A program made the position numbers and the translations under genes. The notes beneath the pieces were generated by a model. The model did not search any database. It was given only the letters and a program-made list of their open reading frames with translations, and was not told where the DNA came from. A stretch of DNA of 64,000 bases from Cyanophora paradoxa (Eukaryota; Glaucocystophyceae; Cyanophorales; Cyanophoraceae), in the NCBI GenBank assembly GCA_004431415.1, contig QPMI01000061.1:62001-126000 (forward strand). The letters run 5' to 3'. Positions 9,551 to 21,374 of the stretch are shown piece by piece (positions within the stretch are counted from its first letter, which is position 1; every line of letters starts with the position of its first letter).

Positions 9551-12348
9551 ATGGGCAAGTTGAAACGACGCCCCTCAAGCTCACCACCCATGCTTGAACG
9601 CGACGACCCCCTCCTAGCGTTTCTCTTCGAGGAGCCGGCGCCGGGTGCGCTTCGATGCTTCGATTGCAGTCTCACAGAATATAATAGCTGCGTTCAGAAA
9701 AGCGCCCCACCCCGCGGCGGCCGCGCCGCACCGTCGACGATGAGGAAAAGGGTGCGCCTCCATCGCGCCGGTCGCTCTCAGACCCTAAGCGCACTCGTGC
9801 AGAGAACGTCCGTGCCGTTCCTCCCCGTCAAGTAGCTCTGGCAGAGATCCCTCCCGTCCAATTTTTCGGCGGCGAGCTCGGTCTCAAGCAGTGCGCGTGC
9901 TCTCTTTGCGAAACGAAGAGCGCTGGCGAATCTGATGCCCGACCGGCATCTGATGAACCGATAGCGGTCTATAGCTAGTTTTCGAAAATCTGATGCCCGA
10001 CCGGCAGGCTTGAATGGGAGGCGCGCCGAGCGGTTCGGGCGCCCAAGTCGGGCTTCAAGCCCGTGTACATGGATTTTCCTCGGCAGGACATGGGTAATTA
10101 TAAGAGCAGCCGCGTGGACGCGAAAGGTCTCCCTCGCTGACCGCCAGCCACAGCATTCCAGTACGCGGACCGCGTGTTCAGCACCGCACCCGTCGGCGTC
10201 TTCTCATACGAGCGGGTCGACGGCGCGTCTCCCCGGGCGGCGCGTTCGCGCCGTGCCTGATCTTGCCGCGTCAGGGGTGCGGCGGTTCATCGTGACGACG
10301 TACGGTGCATTCTACCTTGGCGCTCTCTGCGAATCGCCGCGCCTGAAGCGCCTCAGAGCACTTCTGGGAGCGGTACGTCGAGACACCGGCCTACCTCAGG
10401 CACTACTACGAGGTCGGCCACCACTCTCACCTTCATAGGGGCAAGCTGGCCTGAGGGCGGGACGGTGGGGCAGGTGATCAGGGAGAACGCGGCTTGCCTG
10501 CTGTACCTGGACCTCGAGTTCGACCGGACGCTTCCGGGCAACGCGGGGCGGGACGGCGATGCCATGGTCGCCACCCTGTGTCGCCACCTGGGCGCATTCC
10601 TCGCCGAGACGTACGGCCTGCGCGAGGGCGATCTGCGGGCGCGCGCGTCGGAGCTGGACAGCAGCACGGAGAAGAAGTTCTCGCGGCACCTCGCCTTCTG
10701 CCAGCTGCGCGCCGCCTTCGCGACCAACCACGGGCAGCTGCGGCCCTTCATGCACGCCTTCGCCCGCCGCCTCGAGGCCGACCGCGCCTCGGACCCCGAG
10801 TGCGGCCCCGCCCGCCCCCTCCTGCACCCCCCGTCGACCCCGCTCCAGGGTAGAGTCGCTGTACGTGGACACTGGCAAGGGAACGAAGGCGCTCTTCGTG
10901 GACTTGGGCGTCTACACGCGCAACCGCGTCTTCCGCCTCTTCGGAAGCACCAAGCTCGGCAAGCGCGCCTACCTCGTGCGCCGCCCCGCGCCCTCTAGAC
11001 CTCCCGCTGCGCGCCCCCGACGCCAGGGCGGGGCAGTGGCCGGTGGGCTGGGACCGGGCCGAGCGGCTGCGGAACTGCGCGGCGCACCGGGCCGAATTCT
11101 ACCGGGCCCTGGTGGCGCACGTCCCCTACGAGAAGGTCGCTGCGGGGGGCAAGGAGCGCTGGCGCCTCCTCCCGCCCCTGCCCGAGGCCGTCGTCGCGCG
11201 CGCCCCGCGTCCCGCAGGCGAGGGCGGCGGCCCCGCCTGGGACCCCAGCGGGCGTGGCAGCAAGAGCTCCCCCTTCCCCTCCGTTGACGAGTGCGCCGGC
11301 CCATCCTCTGCGCCCGCCCCCCGCCCCGCCCACGCTCCCCAGGGCCGTCCTGCGGGCGTGGGACCGGCTCGCGCTGGAGAACTCGGGGGTGGCGAGCCTG
11401 CCCGTGGGGGTCGCGGAGGCGCCGGCTGGAGGGAAGCCCGGGGGCGCGCGGCTGCAGAACTGGAGCTACTTCGCGGCCTCGCGGGTGCTGGTGTACACGC
11501 TCGCGGGGAACCGCTTCTGCTGCAGCGCGGGGCGGCACCACCGCTCCAACGGCGTCTACCTCATCGCCTCCCTCGCCAGGCCGGCCCGCGCGCGCGTGCG
11601 CCCCCCGCCGGTGCTCGCGCTGACGCGCTCCGTCGCGCAGGGGAACGTTCTACCAGAAGTGCTTCGACTTCGAGTGCGGGGACTTCCGCTCGAACGAGTT
11701 CCCCATCGACCCCGCCGCCCTGCCCCCGTCCGGCGACCCCGGCGATGGCGAGGGCGAGGCCGCCGAGGAGGCCCCCACCGCGGCCGGGAGCCAGGCGGCG
11801 GCGCCGGCGGCCCCCGAGCGGGACTCGTTCGGCATGGTGTACGACGAGGACTTCTTCCGCCAGGCGCCCCCCGCCCCGCCGCCCCACCCCTCCCCTCTCC
11901 GATGCCGTCGCGCAGCTCGATGCCGCCGAGAGTGCGTACCGGAGGCGGGAGCAGGGGGCGCCTGGCCCGAGCCAGCCGCCTCCCGCTTGCGGGGCGACGG
12001 GGGCCGAGGAGGAGGAGCCGTTCGACGAGGAAGCTCTTGCGCAGCTCGACGCCGCCGTCGCTCGCTACTACGGTCTGCCGTCCGACGGTCCACCCGCGCG
12101 CTGGCGTGCCGGCACCTCTGACGCCCTGAGCAGGCACGCAGGCCGGGGAGGCCAAGGAGGGTGCGAGCTCGAGCGCGGGGGGGGCGAAGGGGCCGGTGCC
12201 GGCGCCTGCCCCTGTACACGTGGAGCTGGAGGAGGAGGACGAAGCGTTCCTGGAGGAGCTCGCCGCCTTCGAGGCGAAGCTCCTCGCCGACCGCGCTCAG
12301 CAGCAGCAGCAGCAGCAGCAGTTGGACCGTGTACCGAAGAATACGTAG
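9551..12348 (+). CDS. PRIMPOL: PrimPol, archaeo-eukaryotic primase-polymerase
   Basis: PrimPol reprimes stalled replication forks and performs translesion synthesis. Exons 9551-9644, 9698-9890, 10008-10093, 10148-10222, 10275-10319, 10357-10412, 10474-10799, 10849-10975, 11037 onward; two of the introns (10223-10274, 10320-10356) have GC donors. Family signatures: VIRENAACLLYLDLEF with the DxE metal site (about 10474-10520); DSSTEKKFSRHL with the SxH motif (about 10650-10690); LFVDLGVYTRNRVFRLF with the third metal-binding Asp (about 10893). The zinc knuckle Cys-His-Cys-Cys follows (CCSAGRHHRSN near 11520; YQKCFDFEC near 11653). The C-terminus is acidic (EEEDEAFLEELAAF) then Gln8, stop TAG at 12346-12348. 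Such acidic helices resemble the RPA-binding motifs of human PrimPol. The protein looks catalytically intact. The Met at 9551 gives an in-frame N-terminus; an earlier start cannot be excluded. Confidence 0.93.
12301..12324. repeat. (CAG)n microsatellite encoding poly-Gln in PrimPol
   Basis: Seven or eight consecutive CAG codons lie near the PrimPol C-terminus, giving a short Gln tract. Confidence 0.9.
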
Positions 12349-12477
12349 GAATCTAGATCACAAGCTGTAAGCGCACAGAAAGGCTCGGATCGCTGCTCAC
12401 AGGGGCGTACGGCATTTTGCAATCGCGAAGTTTGACGTTCGCCCCTCGTCGATCGCTGTCGGACTTGCACGTCGCGA
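12349..12477. promoter_or_regulatory. short tandem intergenic gap
   Basis: Only 129 bp separate the PrimPol stop from the next start on the same strand, so it must hold the PrimPol 3' end and the promoter of the TPR gene. No specific element was recognised. Confidence 0.35.
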
Positions 12478-15400
12478 TGAGCGATCCGACGCTCTTCGTG
12501 GCCGCGATGGCCGCGCACGCCGCGTCGCGGCCTGCGGACGCGGCGAAGCTCTACGGCGAATACCTGAAATCCGGCCCATCCGCCTCCGCTCTGTGCAACC
12601 GAGCGGAGTGCTATATACAGCTAGACCTCCTCCGGCAAGGTCCGCCGTCTCGCACGATTCCCGCCCGCCGGTTTGAGCTCGGTCGCAGCTGTGCGCGACT
12701 GCGAAGCGGCTCTAGCGATCGACGTGAACTGCCTGCAGGCCTACTATCGCAAAGGCTTGGCCTTGCACCGAATGGGCAAGCTCGACGATGCACGCGGCGT
12801 GTGGCTGCAAGGTCTGGACCCTTACTCGGTGCGGCGCGAGGCCCCGGCCGCGCCAACGCCCGTCCCAGGGAGCCGCGCGACGGGCGACATTGACGTTCAC
12901 CTGGCGCTGCGCCGAGCGTACGAGAGCGGGCCGCCGGACGCGCAAGCGGCGCCGGCAGAGCCCAGCACGTCGGGCGCGAGCGGCGGCAGGAAGCCGCGCT
13001 CGGCGCGGGGCTCGCCGACGCCGCAAGGGGACTCTGAGGAGGAAGGGGAGGCACGGATCGTGGCACAGGAGAACATGGCTCGGGAGATGGGGCCTGAGCT
13101 CGTAGAACAAGTCGCCGAGCGGCTGAAGAAGAGCGCGGAGACAACAGGCCGCATGGAGGACCTCGTCGGTGCGCGCGGGAGGAGAGCTCGGCACGGGCCG
13201 CCCCGCCGGGGCGCCGACGGGTGCGCCGGCAGGGGTTGGCGTGCTCTTCGTGAACACGGGGCAGTACGAGAAGGCTGTGGACTTCTTCAGCGAGCTGCTG
13301 ACGCAGCACCGCGGGAAGGCCCTCGTCCCCGCCCTCCTCGGCCGCGGCTCCGCCCTCGCCCTCCTCGGCCGCCTCGACGCCGCCATACGGCGCGCCGGCC
13401 CCGCCCCCGCCCGGCGAGCACCGGCGCCGCCTGACGGGGCCCCAGGGACTTCGGCGAGGCGATCCGGCGGGACGGGACGTGCGGGGAGGCGTACAAGCGG
13501 CGGGGCCAGTGCCTGGCGGCGAAGGGGCGGGAGGAGGAGGCGGTGGAGGACCTGAGCAGGGCGGCGGAGCTGCAGCCGGAGGAGGACGTCTTCGCAGCCC
13601 GCGGCGCCCTCTACCACAAGCTCGTCCGCCGCCACCCCGCTGCCGCCGCCCCTCTCCGCTTCTTCTCCGCCCGATCGGGCCCCCGCAGCGGAACTACCGG
13701 CGGGGCGCGGCGGACCTGCGGCGGGCGCTGGAGATGGGCGGGCCGGGGAAGCACGTGACGTGGAACACGCTGGGGCTCTGCCTCACGCAGCTCGGCGAGT
13801 GCAACCAGGCCGTCGACGCCTTCCGCAAGGTGCCGCACCGCCGGGCGCCCCGGGCCGGGCGCGGGGCCGGGGCCGAGGGGGCGGGCAGGCGGCGGAGCTG
13901 GAGCCCGGGGCGCGGGAGCCGTGGAGCAACATGGCGCAGGCCTACCGCGAGCTCGCCCTCTTCGACGAGGCCCTCGCCCACTTCGACGCCGTCCGCCCCG
14001 CCCCGCCCCCGCCCCGCCCGCCCCGCCTCACCCACGCCCCCGCCCCGCAGGCGCTCGAGCGGGACGCGACGTACGGGCACGCGGTGCAGCTGCGGGCGGC
14101 GCTGCACCACGGGGTGGGGACCCGCGGGGGCCTTCCCGGACGCGCGCCGGGCGGTGGCGCTCGAGCCGGCGAGGCCCGAGGCGCGCCACTTCCTCGCCGT
14201 GCTCCTCCACCAGACCGGCCAGCTCCGCGAGGCCGTCGCCGAGTACACCCGCGCCCTCGAGCTCCAGCCCAGCCACGGCGCCGCCTTCGCCGGCCGCGAG
14301 GTCGCCACCTTCTGGCAGCGCCGCCTCGACGCCCCCTGGCGCTCCTACAACATCGACGCCGTCGTGCGCCCCGCCCCCGCCCCCTCGACTCCCGCGCGCG
14401 GCTCACCGCCCGCGCCGCAGCTGGACCCGCGCGTGAAGGAGCTCGCCTGCCGCCGCCGCACCGTCGACCGCATGCGTGCGCCGGCCCCGCCGCCCCGCCC
14501 CTGCCGCCGGCGCGGGCCGACGGCGGGGCAGAGGGTACAGGCGGCTGGAGCTGGCGGCGGGGACGGGGGACGTGGAGCTGCGGGAGGAGGCGCCGTCGGA
14601 GGCGGCGGGGCGGCTGCTGCCGCTGGCGGACCGGCTGGGGCGCTACGTGCAGAACCGCGTCCCGGGCTTCCTCGCCAACCGCCGCCAGCACCGCGCCCTC
14701 GGCCTCGCCGCCATCGAGATGGCCCAGACTCTCCGCGCCCACTGGGAGCAGGTCCCCCCCGCGCCGCCCCGCCCCTCTCCCCGCCCTCCCCCGCTGACGC
14801 GCGCCAGGCGCGGGGCCGGGCGGGGCGAGCGGGGGCGGGGCGGGCGGAGCAGTTCGGGCCCGGGGCGAGCAAGGCGCACGTGCGGCTGGGGCTGCCTTTC
14901 GGCTGGCGCGACTTCTTCGACATCGCCGTGCGCTGGCGGCAGTACAGCGAGCCGAACGACCCCGTCTGGTGCGAGGCTGGGGCCGGGGCGCCGCCGCCGG
15001 CGCCGCCTGACGGGCGGCAGGTGGGTGGACCGCCTCACGAAGGAGGAGTTCGCGGCGGGCTTCGGCTCGCAGACCCCCATGTACTCGGGCCAGATGAAGG
15101 TCCCGGTGCGCCCGCCCCGCGCCGCGCGGCGGCGGCGCGGCCGACGGCTCGGGGGTGCGGGGGGCAGCGGTACTACCCGAACTACGCGGCGGCGATGGCG
15201 ATCATGCGGGAGCTGACGCCGCAGCAGTGCCCCCTCACCCCCGACCAGCAGCGCGCCGTCAAGGGCCCGCCCCGCCCCGCCCCGCCCCCGCCCCCGCCCC
15301 CCGGCCCCCCGCGCTGACGCGGGTACCCCCAGGGGCCACCGAGGTGGGCGAGCTCCACTCGATCGTCAAGTCCGACTACTACGTCATCACCCCTTGCCAC

Positions 15401-16182
15401 TCGTCCGCCCGCCCCGCGCCCGCGCTGCCGGCGTGCCGGCTGAGAGGGCCCGGCAGGACGGCGCGGCCGGGGCGGACGATGGAGGGGACGCGCCTGACCA
15501 TCCAGGCGCGGCCGCCGGAGGGGTACGAGTTCTCGATCCGGACGCCGGGGACGCCGGCGCGGCAGGAGGAGTTCGACCGGGAGCTGGCGCACGCGTGGAA
15601 GGCGCTGTGGGAGGCCGGCACGGCCCCGCAGCTCGACCTCGACGCCGCCTCGGACGCCGCCCTGACCCTCGCCTTCTACTGGTACAACTGCATGCCCCTC
15701 TCCCGCGGCTCCGCCGCCATCGGCCACGTCGCCATCATCGCCGCCCACCTCGCCTTCGGCTACGAGGCTCGCCGCCCCCACCGCCCGCCCGCCCGCCGCC
15801 CCGCGCCGCGCCCCTGAGGCCGGCGCAGGTCGCGCGGGAGATCCCCGAGGGGCACCAGATCGACTGGGAGGCGATCCTCCGCTGCCGCCCCGCCGACTTC
15901 CTCGCCGCCGAGCGCGCCTGGATGTACCCCGCGCGGGCCCCCTCCCCCGCCCTCCGCGGCCTGCCCCTCGTCGAGACCGCCCTCCCCACCCTCCGTGCTG
16001 CCCTCCAGGCCCTCAACGCCCTCCCCTGCCCCGCCCCGGGCTCCACCGCCCCCGTGCCCCCCGCCCCGAGCCCCGCCTCCAGCCTCACCGCCCCGGGCCC
16101 GCCGCCCGACGCTCCGAACCCCGACGCCCCTGCAACCGACGGCCCGGCCTCCGACGGCCCCGCGCCGGCGGCCCCGTCGTAG
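12478..16182 (+). CDS. TTC13-like tetratricopeptide repeat protein
   Basis: Begins MSDPTLFVAAMAAHAAS and ends with a Pro/Ala-rich tail at 16182. The first half is a chain of TPR units separated by introns (for example AAKLYGEYLKSG; QAYYRKGLALHRMGKLDDA; NTGQYEKAVDFFSELL; AYKRRGQCLAAKGREEEA; HFLAVLLHQTGQLREAVAEY). The second half carries the C-terminal region diagnostic of animal TTC13: GWRDFFDIAVRWRQ (~14900), WVDRLTKEEFAAGFGSQTPM (~15024), YEFSIRTPGTP (~15526), FYWYNCMPLSRGSAA (~15674) and IPEGHQIDWEAIL (~15841). TTC13 is conserved but poorly characterised; TPRs suggest a scaffold role. Start chosen at the ATG opening the first TPR helix. Confidence 0.88.
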
Positions 16183-16289
16183 CGGGCCGGCTAGAAGTAG
16201 CGAATACTGCTGCGTACTCGACACGGCCGGCACGATAGCAACTGGCCGAGCCCTTCGCCGGGAGGTGCGGGGCGGGGGAGGGCGCGGCG

Positions 16290-18493
16290 CTACTCGCGCT
16301 CGAAGTCCTCGGGGAAGGAGGTGAGGCCGAGGGCCGCCGGGTCGAACTCGGGCAGCTGCGCGCGGCGATCGCGAGGGCGCGTCGGCGGGGGCGGGCGGGG
16401 CGGGGCGGGGCGGGGGCGCCGGGGGCGGGGGCACCTGGACGACGGCCTCCTTGGAGGCGAGGACGCCCTCGGGGAGGCCCCAGGCGAAGCGGAGGGCGTC
16501 GTCGCGCTGGAAGGCGAGCCACTCGTCCATCGTCCACCCCCGGCACGCCAGCGCCGTCTCCACCAGCGCCATCGTGTGCAGCGCGTCCGCGCACGAGGCC
16601 GACCCCACGGCGAGCTCGGAGAGCTGCACGAGCCGCTCCAGCGCCACCCGCCGCCGCGGCCGCTCGGCGTCCGAGCGCGGCGCCTCGCCCTGCTGCGCCG
16701 GCGCCGCCGCCTCCTCCGCGAGCGGCTGCAGGGCGCCCTTGACGCCCTCCCCGTAGAGCACCCCGCCCCGGCCCTCTGCGCCCGCGAGCTCGGCCCGGGG
16801 CCGGAGGCGGGGCGGGGCGCGCGGGGGGCGCACGGCGGTCGTAGAAGACGATGATGCGGCCCGGCTGCGCGCCCCGCTCGCCCGCTCAGCGGGGCGGCGA
16901 GAGGAGGGGGCCGGGGCCGGGGCGGGGGCGCCTCGTCGGGGTGGATGGCCTGCACGACGTCGAGGAGGTCGCCGACGGGGACGGGGAGCACGGGGATCGA
17001 GCTCCCCGCCGTCGCCCCGTCCAGGTCCACCCCCCCCTCCTCCGCCCCCAGCACCACCAGCACCACCTGCGCCCCCGCGTGGGCCGGGGCGCGGGCGGGG
17101 CGGCGTGGGCGGGGGCGGCAAGGGCGGGGACCTGGGCGGGCCCGAAGCCGGCCTCGGCGACGAGGTCCGAGAAGAAGCGCCCGAGGAGCGCCGCGATGGC
17201 GTACCCGTCCAGCTCCGTCAGCGCGCGCGCCGCCGCCTCCGCCCCCTCCTCCAGCGCCCCGTACGTCACCCCCGACATGCACTCCGTCGTCCGCGCCACG
17301 CGCTTCAGCAGCTGCTCGCCCCGTCGGCCGCCCCCGGGCCCCAGCCGGGGAGGGGGGGCCTTGACCTTGCTGGCGTCGGGGGCGGCCGCGTCGCCCTTGA
17401 GAACGTTGGCGCCCCAGGGGAGGCCCTCGCGCTTGGCGGGGCGCGCCGCCGCCGCCAGCGCCGCCGGGTCCTCCAGCGACTCCACCGGCGACACCGGCAT
17501 GTAGTCCTGCCCGCCCCGCCCCCCGCCTCGGCCGAGGCGCGGCGCCGCAGCGCGGAGGGGCGGCGCGGCGCGCCTGGATCATGCTGTTGAGGGCGCGCAG
17601 GAAGGCGGTGCCCGCGGGACTCGCGCACTCCACGGTCAGCTGTGCGGGGGCGGGTCAGACGAGCGGCGCCCCGCCCCGCGCCGGCGGCGGGGCGCACGGG
17701 CTTGGGGAGGAAGTCGACGCCGCCGCCGACGGTCATCGCGCCGACGTACGAGCGCGCCAGGCTGCCCAGCAGCTCGATCTCGTCCGGCAGGTCCCCGCTG
17801 CGCCCCGGCCCCGCGTCAGAGCGGCTCGTGCCGGGGAGCCCGAGAGGGGGCGCAGGTGCCGGTCGCACCGGTTGGCGGCACGCACGGCGTGCTTCACTGC
17901 GCCGCGGCGTGGGCGCGAGCCTCGGCAGCGCGCGGGGCGGGGCGCACTCATGGGGACGGTGAGGACGCCGCGCTTGGAGTGGACGGCGCCGGCCGCCTCG
18001 ACGCCGGCGCGCAGCCGCTCTGCCAGCGCCTCGAGCTCCGCCTCCTCGAGGGTCCCATCGTGGGCGAAGAAGACGACGGGGCGGGCGTCGCCCTGCACCC
18101 CCGCGCTCTCGAAGAGCTCCGTCGCCCGCTTGGCGATCTCCTCCGACGAGAGCTCCCCCAGGCTCTTCAGCCAGTCGCCCCACGTCATGTGGTCGTACGT
18201 CAGCGAGTCTCCCTCCGCCCCGACTGCGCGCGCGCCGGCCGTCGGTCGTGGGAATCGCTCCGACGCGCGCCCCGCGTGCGGACCGACGGCAATCTCCTTC
18301 TTGCGGGCTACAACGCCGCCCACCTGCTTCGCCTTCCGTGCAGCCACGCCGGCTGCGAACCCGCGACGGAATGCTGCGGCGAGACGCGCTCAGTGGGCGC
18401 TGAACCGGAGGAGCGGGCCTCGCAAAGCCCGGGGGTGGCCGCCGCAGGTGCATCGAGCCGTGCGAAACCCGTAATATCGGCAGCTAGGAGCAT
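16290..18493 (-). CDS. PGM3-like (phosphoacetylglucosamine mutase family) protein lacking catalytic motifs
   Basis: Starts MLLAADIT at 18493 and stops after FPEDFERE at 16290. It aligns by eye, in order, with AGM1/PGM3: AFRRGFAAGVAARKAKQVGGV with the first domain; ARPVVFFAHDGTLEEAE with the VVIGRDTRPS segment; LTVECASPAGTAFLRAL with the VDCANG segment; LPWGANVLKGDAA; LDGYAIAALLGRFFSDLV with the LxDGDKIA helix; and ALHTMALVETALACRGWTMDEW with the helix before the last domain. The TASHNP serine loop, the DGDADR magnesium loop and the C-terminal RPSGTED phosphate loop were not found in any frame tried. It may be a pseudoenzyme or a divergent relative. Family assignment is moderate; loss of catalysis is inference from missing motifs. 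Confidence 0.55.
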
Positions 18494-19103
18494 TGTAGCT
18501 TATTACGCGAGCCCAATGGGCAGCCTCACCATGATCGGGGCTGCGCGGCGCGCGCAGAGTTCAAGATATGATCGGCCAGGCAACAGGCGACGAGGGGGCG
18601 CGCACTCTTCACTGGGCCGTGCGCTGCAGGCGGTCGCGAAGAAGACGATGACCGCCGGCCGCTGCCCCGCCGAATGCAGGCTGCGCTCCGCGCGGCGGCA
18701 TACGGCCACCGATGTTCCAAGCGAGCGTAGCTGCTGCCGGAGCTGGTTGGGCCCCAGGGCAAGGCCTACGAACGACGCTGCCATCTCTCCTGGTCGATCG
18801 AGCTTGTAACGTGTCGCGAACGCAGAGAAGCCGCGAAGCGGCGAACGAAGTGAGCTCTACCTGTGTAGGTTTTCAGAAGGGGTCGATTTTTTTCGCTAAC
18901 AAAAACGGGTACAAGATTCACAAAAACTCAATCGAAAAGATACGTCAGCGCAGACTCGCCGTCACGGTAGTGTTTTGTGACGCCGTCACGCCCAGGTAAT
19001 CATTATTAAATTAGAAGAATAATAATGGGTTAGGGCATTGAATGCAGCTCAGTGAAAATTCAGTAGAGTCACATGCGCAGCGAAGATGCGCTAACGCTAG
19101 GGA
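18494..19103. other. intergenic, no supported gene
   Basis: The GC content falls towards the right (AT-rich around 18880-19060). Open frames here (such as a 93-codon minus-strand frame at 18503-18784) have no recognisable domain, splice support or continuation, so no gene is called. Confidence 0.5.
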
Positions 19104-19213
19104 TTGTAGTGCGCCAAATAAAATGGCGCGCCATCTTATTTTTATGGCGCACGCTTTTGAGCCATCGCAGAAAAAAAGGCGCCGGCCAGCGCAGCCGGAG
19201 CTTTGCGTTGGGG
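19104..19213 (+). repeat. left terminal inverted repeat of the 604-bp element
   Basis: About 110 bp, pairing with 19598-19707. It contains the palindrome ATGGCGCGCCAT and an A7 run. Confidence 0.8.
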
Positions 19214-19597
19214 GGGCTACTACGACTCCCAGCGTATGATGCAATAGTACTATAGCTACAGGTAGCGCGCACAGCAGCAGCCGGCAGACAGCACTGCGGC
19301 AGCGGGCGGGGCGGTCCTCACATGGCGCCCAAGAAGGGCAAAGTGGCTAAGCTAGGCCGCAGAGCCCGGACAGATTCTCTGCGGGTGGACACCTGCATTC
19401 GAACTTGTTGGGAAGGTCTCTGACATCTGGATGCTCCCACCACCTCATTGCTGATGTGCCTGGGGCCGCGCCTTCGGGCTCGGTGCGCGCGCGCGGCTCC
19501 CCGACCGCTTCCCGCCCAGTGCGGTCCTATACCGGTAGCCCGGCGGTAGGCTATAATGATAGGCGATTTCGATCGCGACAGCTAGCCTAGCAGTACT

Positions 19598-19707
19598 CCC
19601 CAACGCAAAGCTCCGGCTGCGCTGGCCGGCGCCTTTTTTTCTGCGATGGCTCAAAAGCGTGCGCCATAAAAATAAGATGGCGCGCCATTTTATTTGGCGC
19701 ACTACAA
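19598..19707 (-). repeat. right terminal inverted repeat of the 604-bp element
   Basis: About 110 bp, the reverse complement of the left arm; the T7 run mirrors the A7 run. Confidence 0.8.
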
Positions 19708-19952
19708 GTGTAAGGGATCCGGGATCCGGAGTCGAGGAAACGCAAATTTGGTGTATCCCCAGCCGACTTGTCTAGGTACCCTGGTCGCAGTGCCGCGCCG
19801 TCGGTGGTCGTTGCTGTGTAAAGGCCGGGCTGTTGTTTCGGAGGTCGTCTGCGTGATCAGGTACCTCCGGCTTGTGAGCTTAGCGCAGCTTGTCGGAAAG
19901 GTCGAGCTGATTAGCGTGCCGTCTTGTCGCAGGTCTCCGGTTCCGGGGAACC

Positions 19953-20106
19953 ATGTCCAAGGAAGTCGCATCTGCTGCGAAAGGCGTGAAACGAATGGTA
20001 GGCACGCTTGCGATGTGATCGTGCTGACTACGCTCGGCTATCAGCGTTCTCATCCCTCGCGGCTTCGCTCTTTCAGGAGAGCTGCCCCGCAGATCGAAAC
20101 CATTAG
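19953..20106 (+). other. possible 5' end of a gene interrupted by the satellite array
   Basis: The ATG at 19953 is in good context (accATGtcc) and opens a 15-codon exon (MSKEVASAAKGVKRM), followed by a GTAGGC donor at 19998 and a strong pyrimidine-rich acceptor ending at 20076. The next exon would enter the first satellite unit (from about 20094) and stop at 20104-20106. This looks like a truncated gene start, but the coding part is too short to prove it. Confidence 0.2.
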
Positions 20107-20157
20107 CATCTCCTCGTTAAGCACTAAAACGCTATAGCCGCGAACGCGCGCGCGTAC

Positions 20158-20870
20158 GTGGGCGGAGGCGCGGCGGGCGGCAGCACGGCTCGCCGGGCGG
20201 GGCGGAGGCGCGGCGGGCGGCGGAGCGGCGCGCCGGGCGGGGCGGAGGCGCGGCGGGCGGCGGAGCGGCGCGCCGGGCGGGCGGAGGCGCGGCGGGCGGC
20301 GGCGCGGCTCTCCGGGCGGGGCGGAGGCGCGGCGGGCGGCGGAGCGGCGCGCCGGGCGGGGCGGAGGCGCGGCGGGCGGCGGCGTGGCTCTCCGGGCGGG
20401 GCGGAGGCGCGGCGGGCGGCGGAGCGGCGCGCCGGGCGGGCGGAGGCGCGGCGGGCGGCGGCGTGGCTCGCCGGGCGGGGCGAAGGCGCGGCGGGCGGCG
20501 GGCTCTCCGGGCGGGGCGGAGGCGCGGCGGGCGGCGGCGTGGCTCGCCGGGCGGGGCGCATGTGCAGCGGGCGGCGGCGTGGCGCGCCGGGCGGGGCGCA
20601 GGCGGGGCGGTCGGCGGCGCTGCTCACCGGGCGAGGCGAAGGCGCGACGGGCGGCGGAGCGGCTCTTCGCGCGGGGCGGAGGCGCGGCGGGCGGCGAAGC
20701 GGCTCTCGGCGCGGGGCGGAGGCGCGGCGGGCGGCAGCACGGCTCGCCGGGCGGGGCGGAGGCGCGGCGGGCGGCGGCACGGCTCGCCGGGCGGGCGGAG
20801 GCGCGGAGGGCGGCGGTGCGGCTCGCCGGGCGGGGCGGAGGCGCGGCGGGCGGCGGCACGGCTCGCCGGG
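20158..20870. repeat. 40-bp minisatellite block, unit 1
   Basis: About 18 tandem copies of a 40-bp GC-rich motif (GGCGGAGGCGCGGCGGGCGG followed by a variable GCGGCACGGCTCGCCGGGCG-type half). Confidence 0.85.
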
Positions 20871-21374
20871 CGAGGGCGCGGCTAGAACGCGGCGGTGCGG
20901 CGCGGGGCGAGGCGCGGTGGGCGCTATTAGAGTCAGGCGCCGGTTGTAATTCAGAACGTTTAACCCCCTTGCACATCCTGATCATGAGACGAGCAGGGGC
21001 GGGCGGGGGCGAGTCGAAGCCTTGAAGACCTAGTATATGCATGCTGCAATCACACAACTTAAGTTACAATTAGTAAAGGACTTGGTCGCCGATCCGGGCC
21101 GAGCCGAGGGGTCGCGCGCGGAGCGCGCGACCCCGAGGGGAGGTCAATCAACGTTAACGTTGAAGGCATCAAGGCATCTTCGAATTCAAGCTCGCGATGG
21201 GCGGCGCGCGGTGCGGCTCGCCGGGCGGGGCGGAGGCGCGGCAAGCGGCGGCACGGCTCGCCGGGCGCGCGAGGCCTAGGGCGCGGCTAGAATTCGAACG
21301 CGGCAGGGCGTCGAAACCATTAGCATCTCCTCGTTAAGCACTAAAACGCTATAGCCGCGAACGCGCGCGCGTAC

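Larger units (their letters stand above)
19104..19707. mobile_element. 604-bp inverted-repeat (MITE/foldback-like) element
   Basis: The left arm (19104-19213) and right arm (19598-19707) are reverse complements of each other over about 110 bp, beginning TTGTAGTGCGCC and ending GGCGCACTACAA. The 384-bp centre has no recognisable coding sequence. No convincing target duplication was seen at the edges. This suits a MITE or foldback element, or an old inversion-duplication. Confidence 0.7.

Noticed and set aside
9291-9587. 99-codon minus-strand frame upstream of the RE-rich gene as an extra exon
   Set aside because: It lies in the shared promoter, overlaps the divergent PrimPol start, and joins to no exon in frame with clear splice sites.
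18503-18784. 93-codon minus-strand frame upstream of the PGM3-like gene as a first exon
   Set aside because: It is not needed for the frame, has no convincing donor, and matches nothing in the family's N-terminus.
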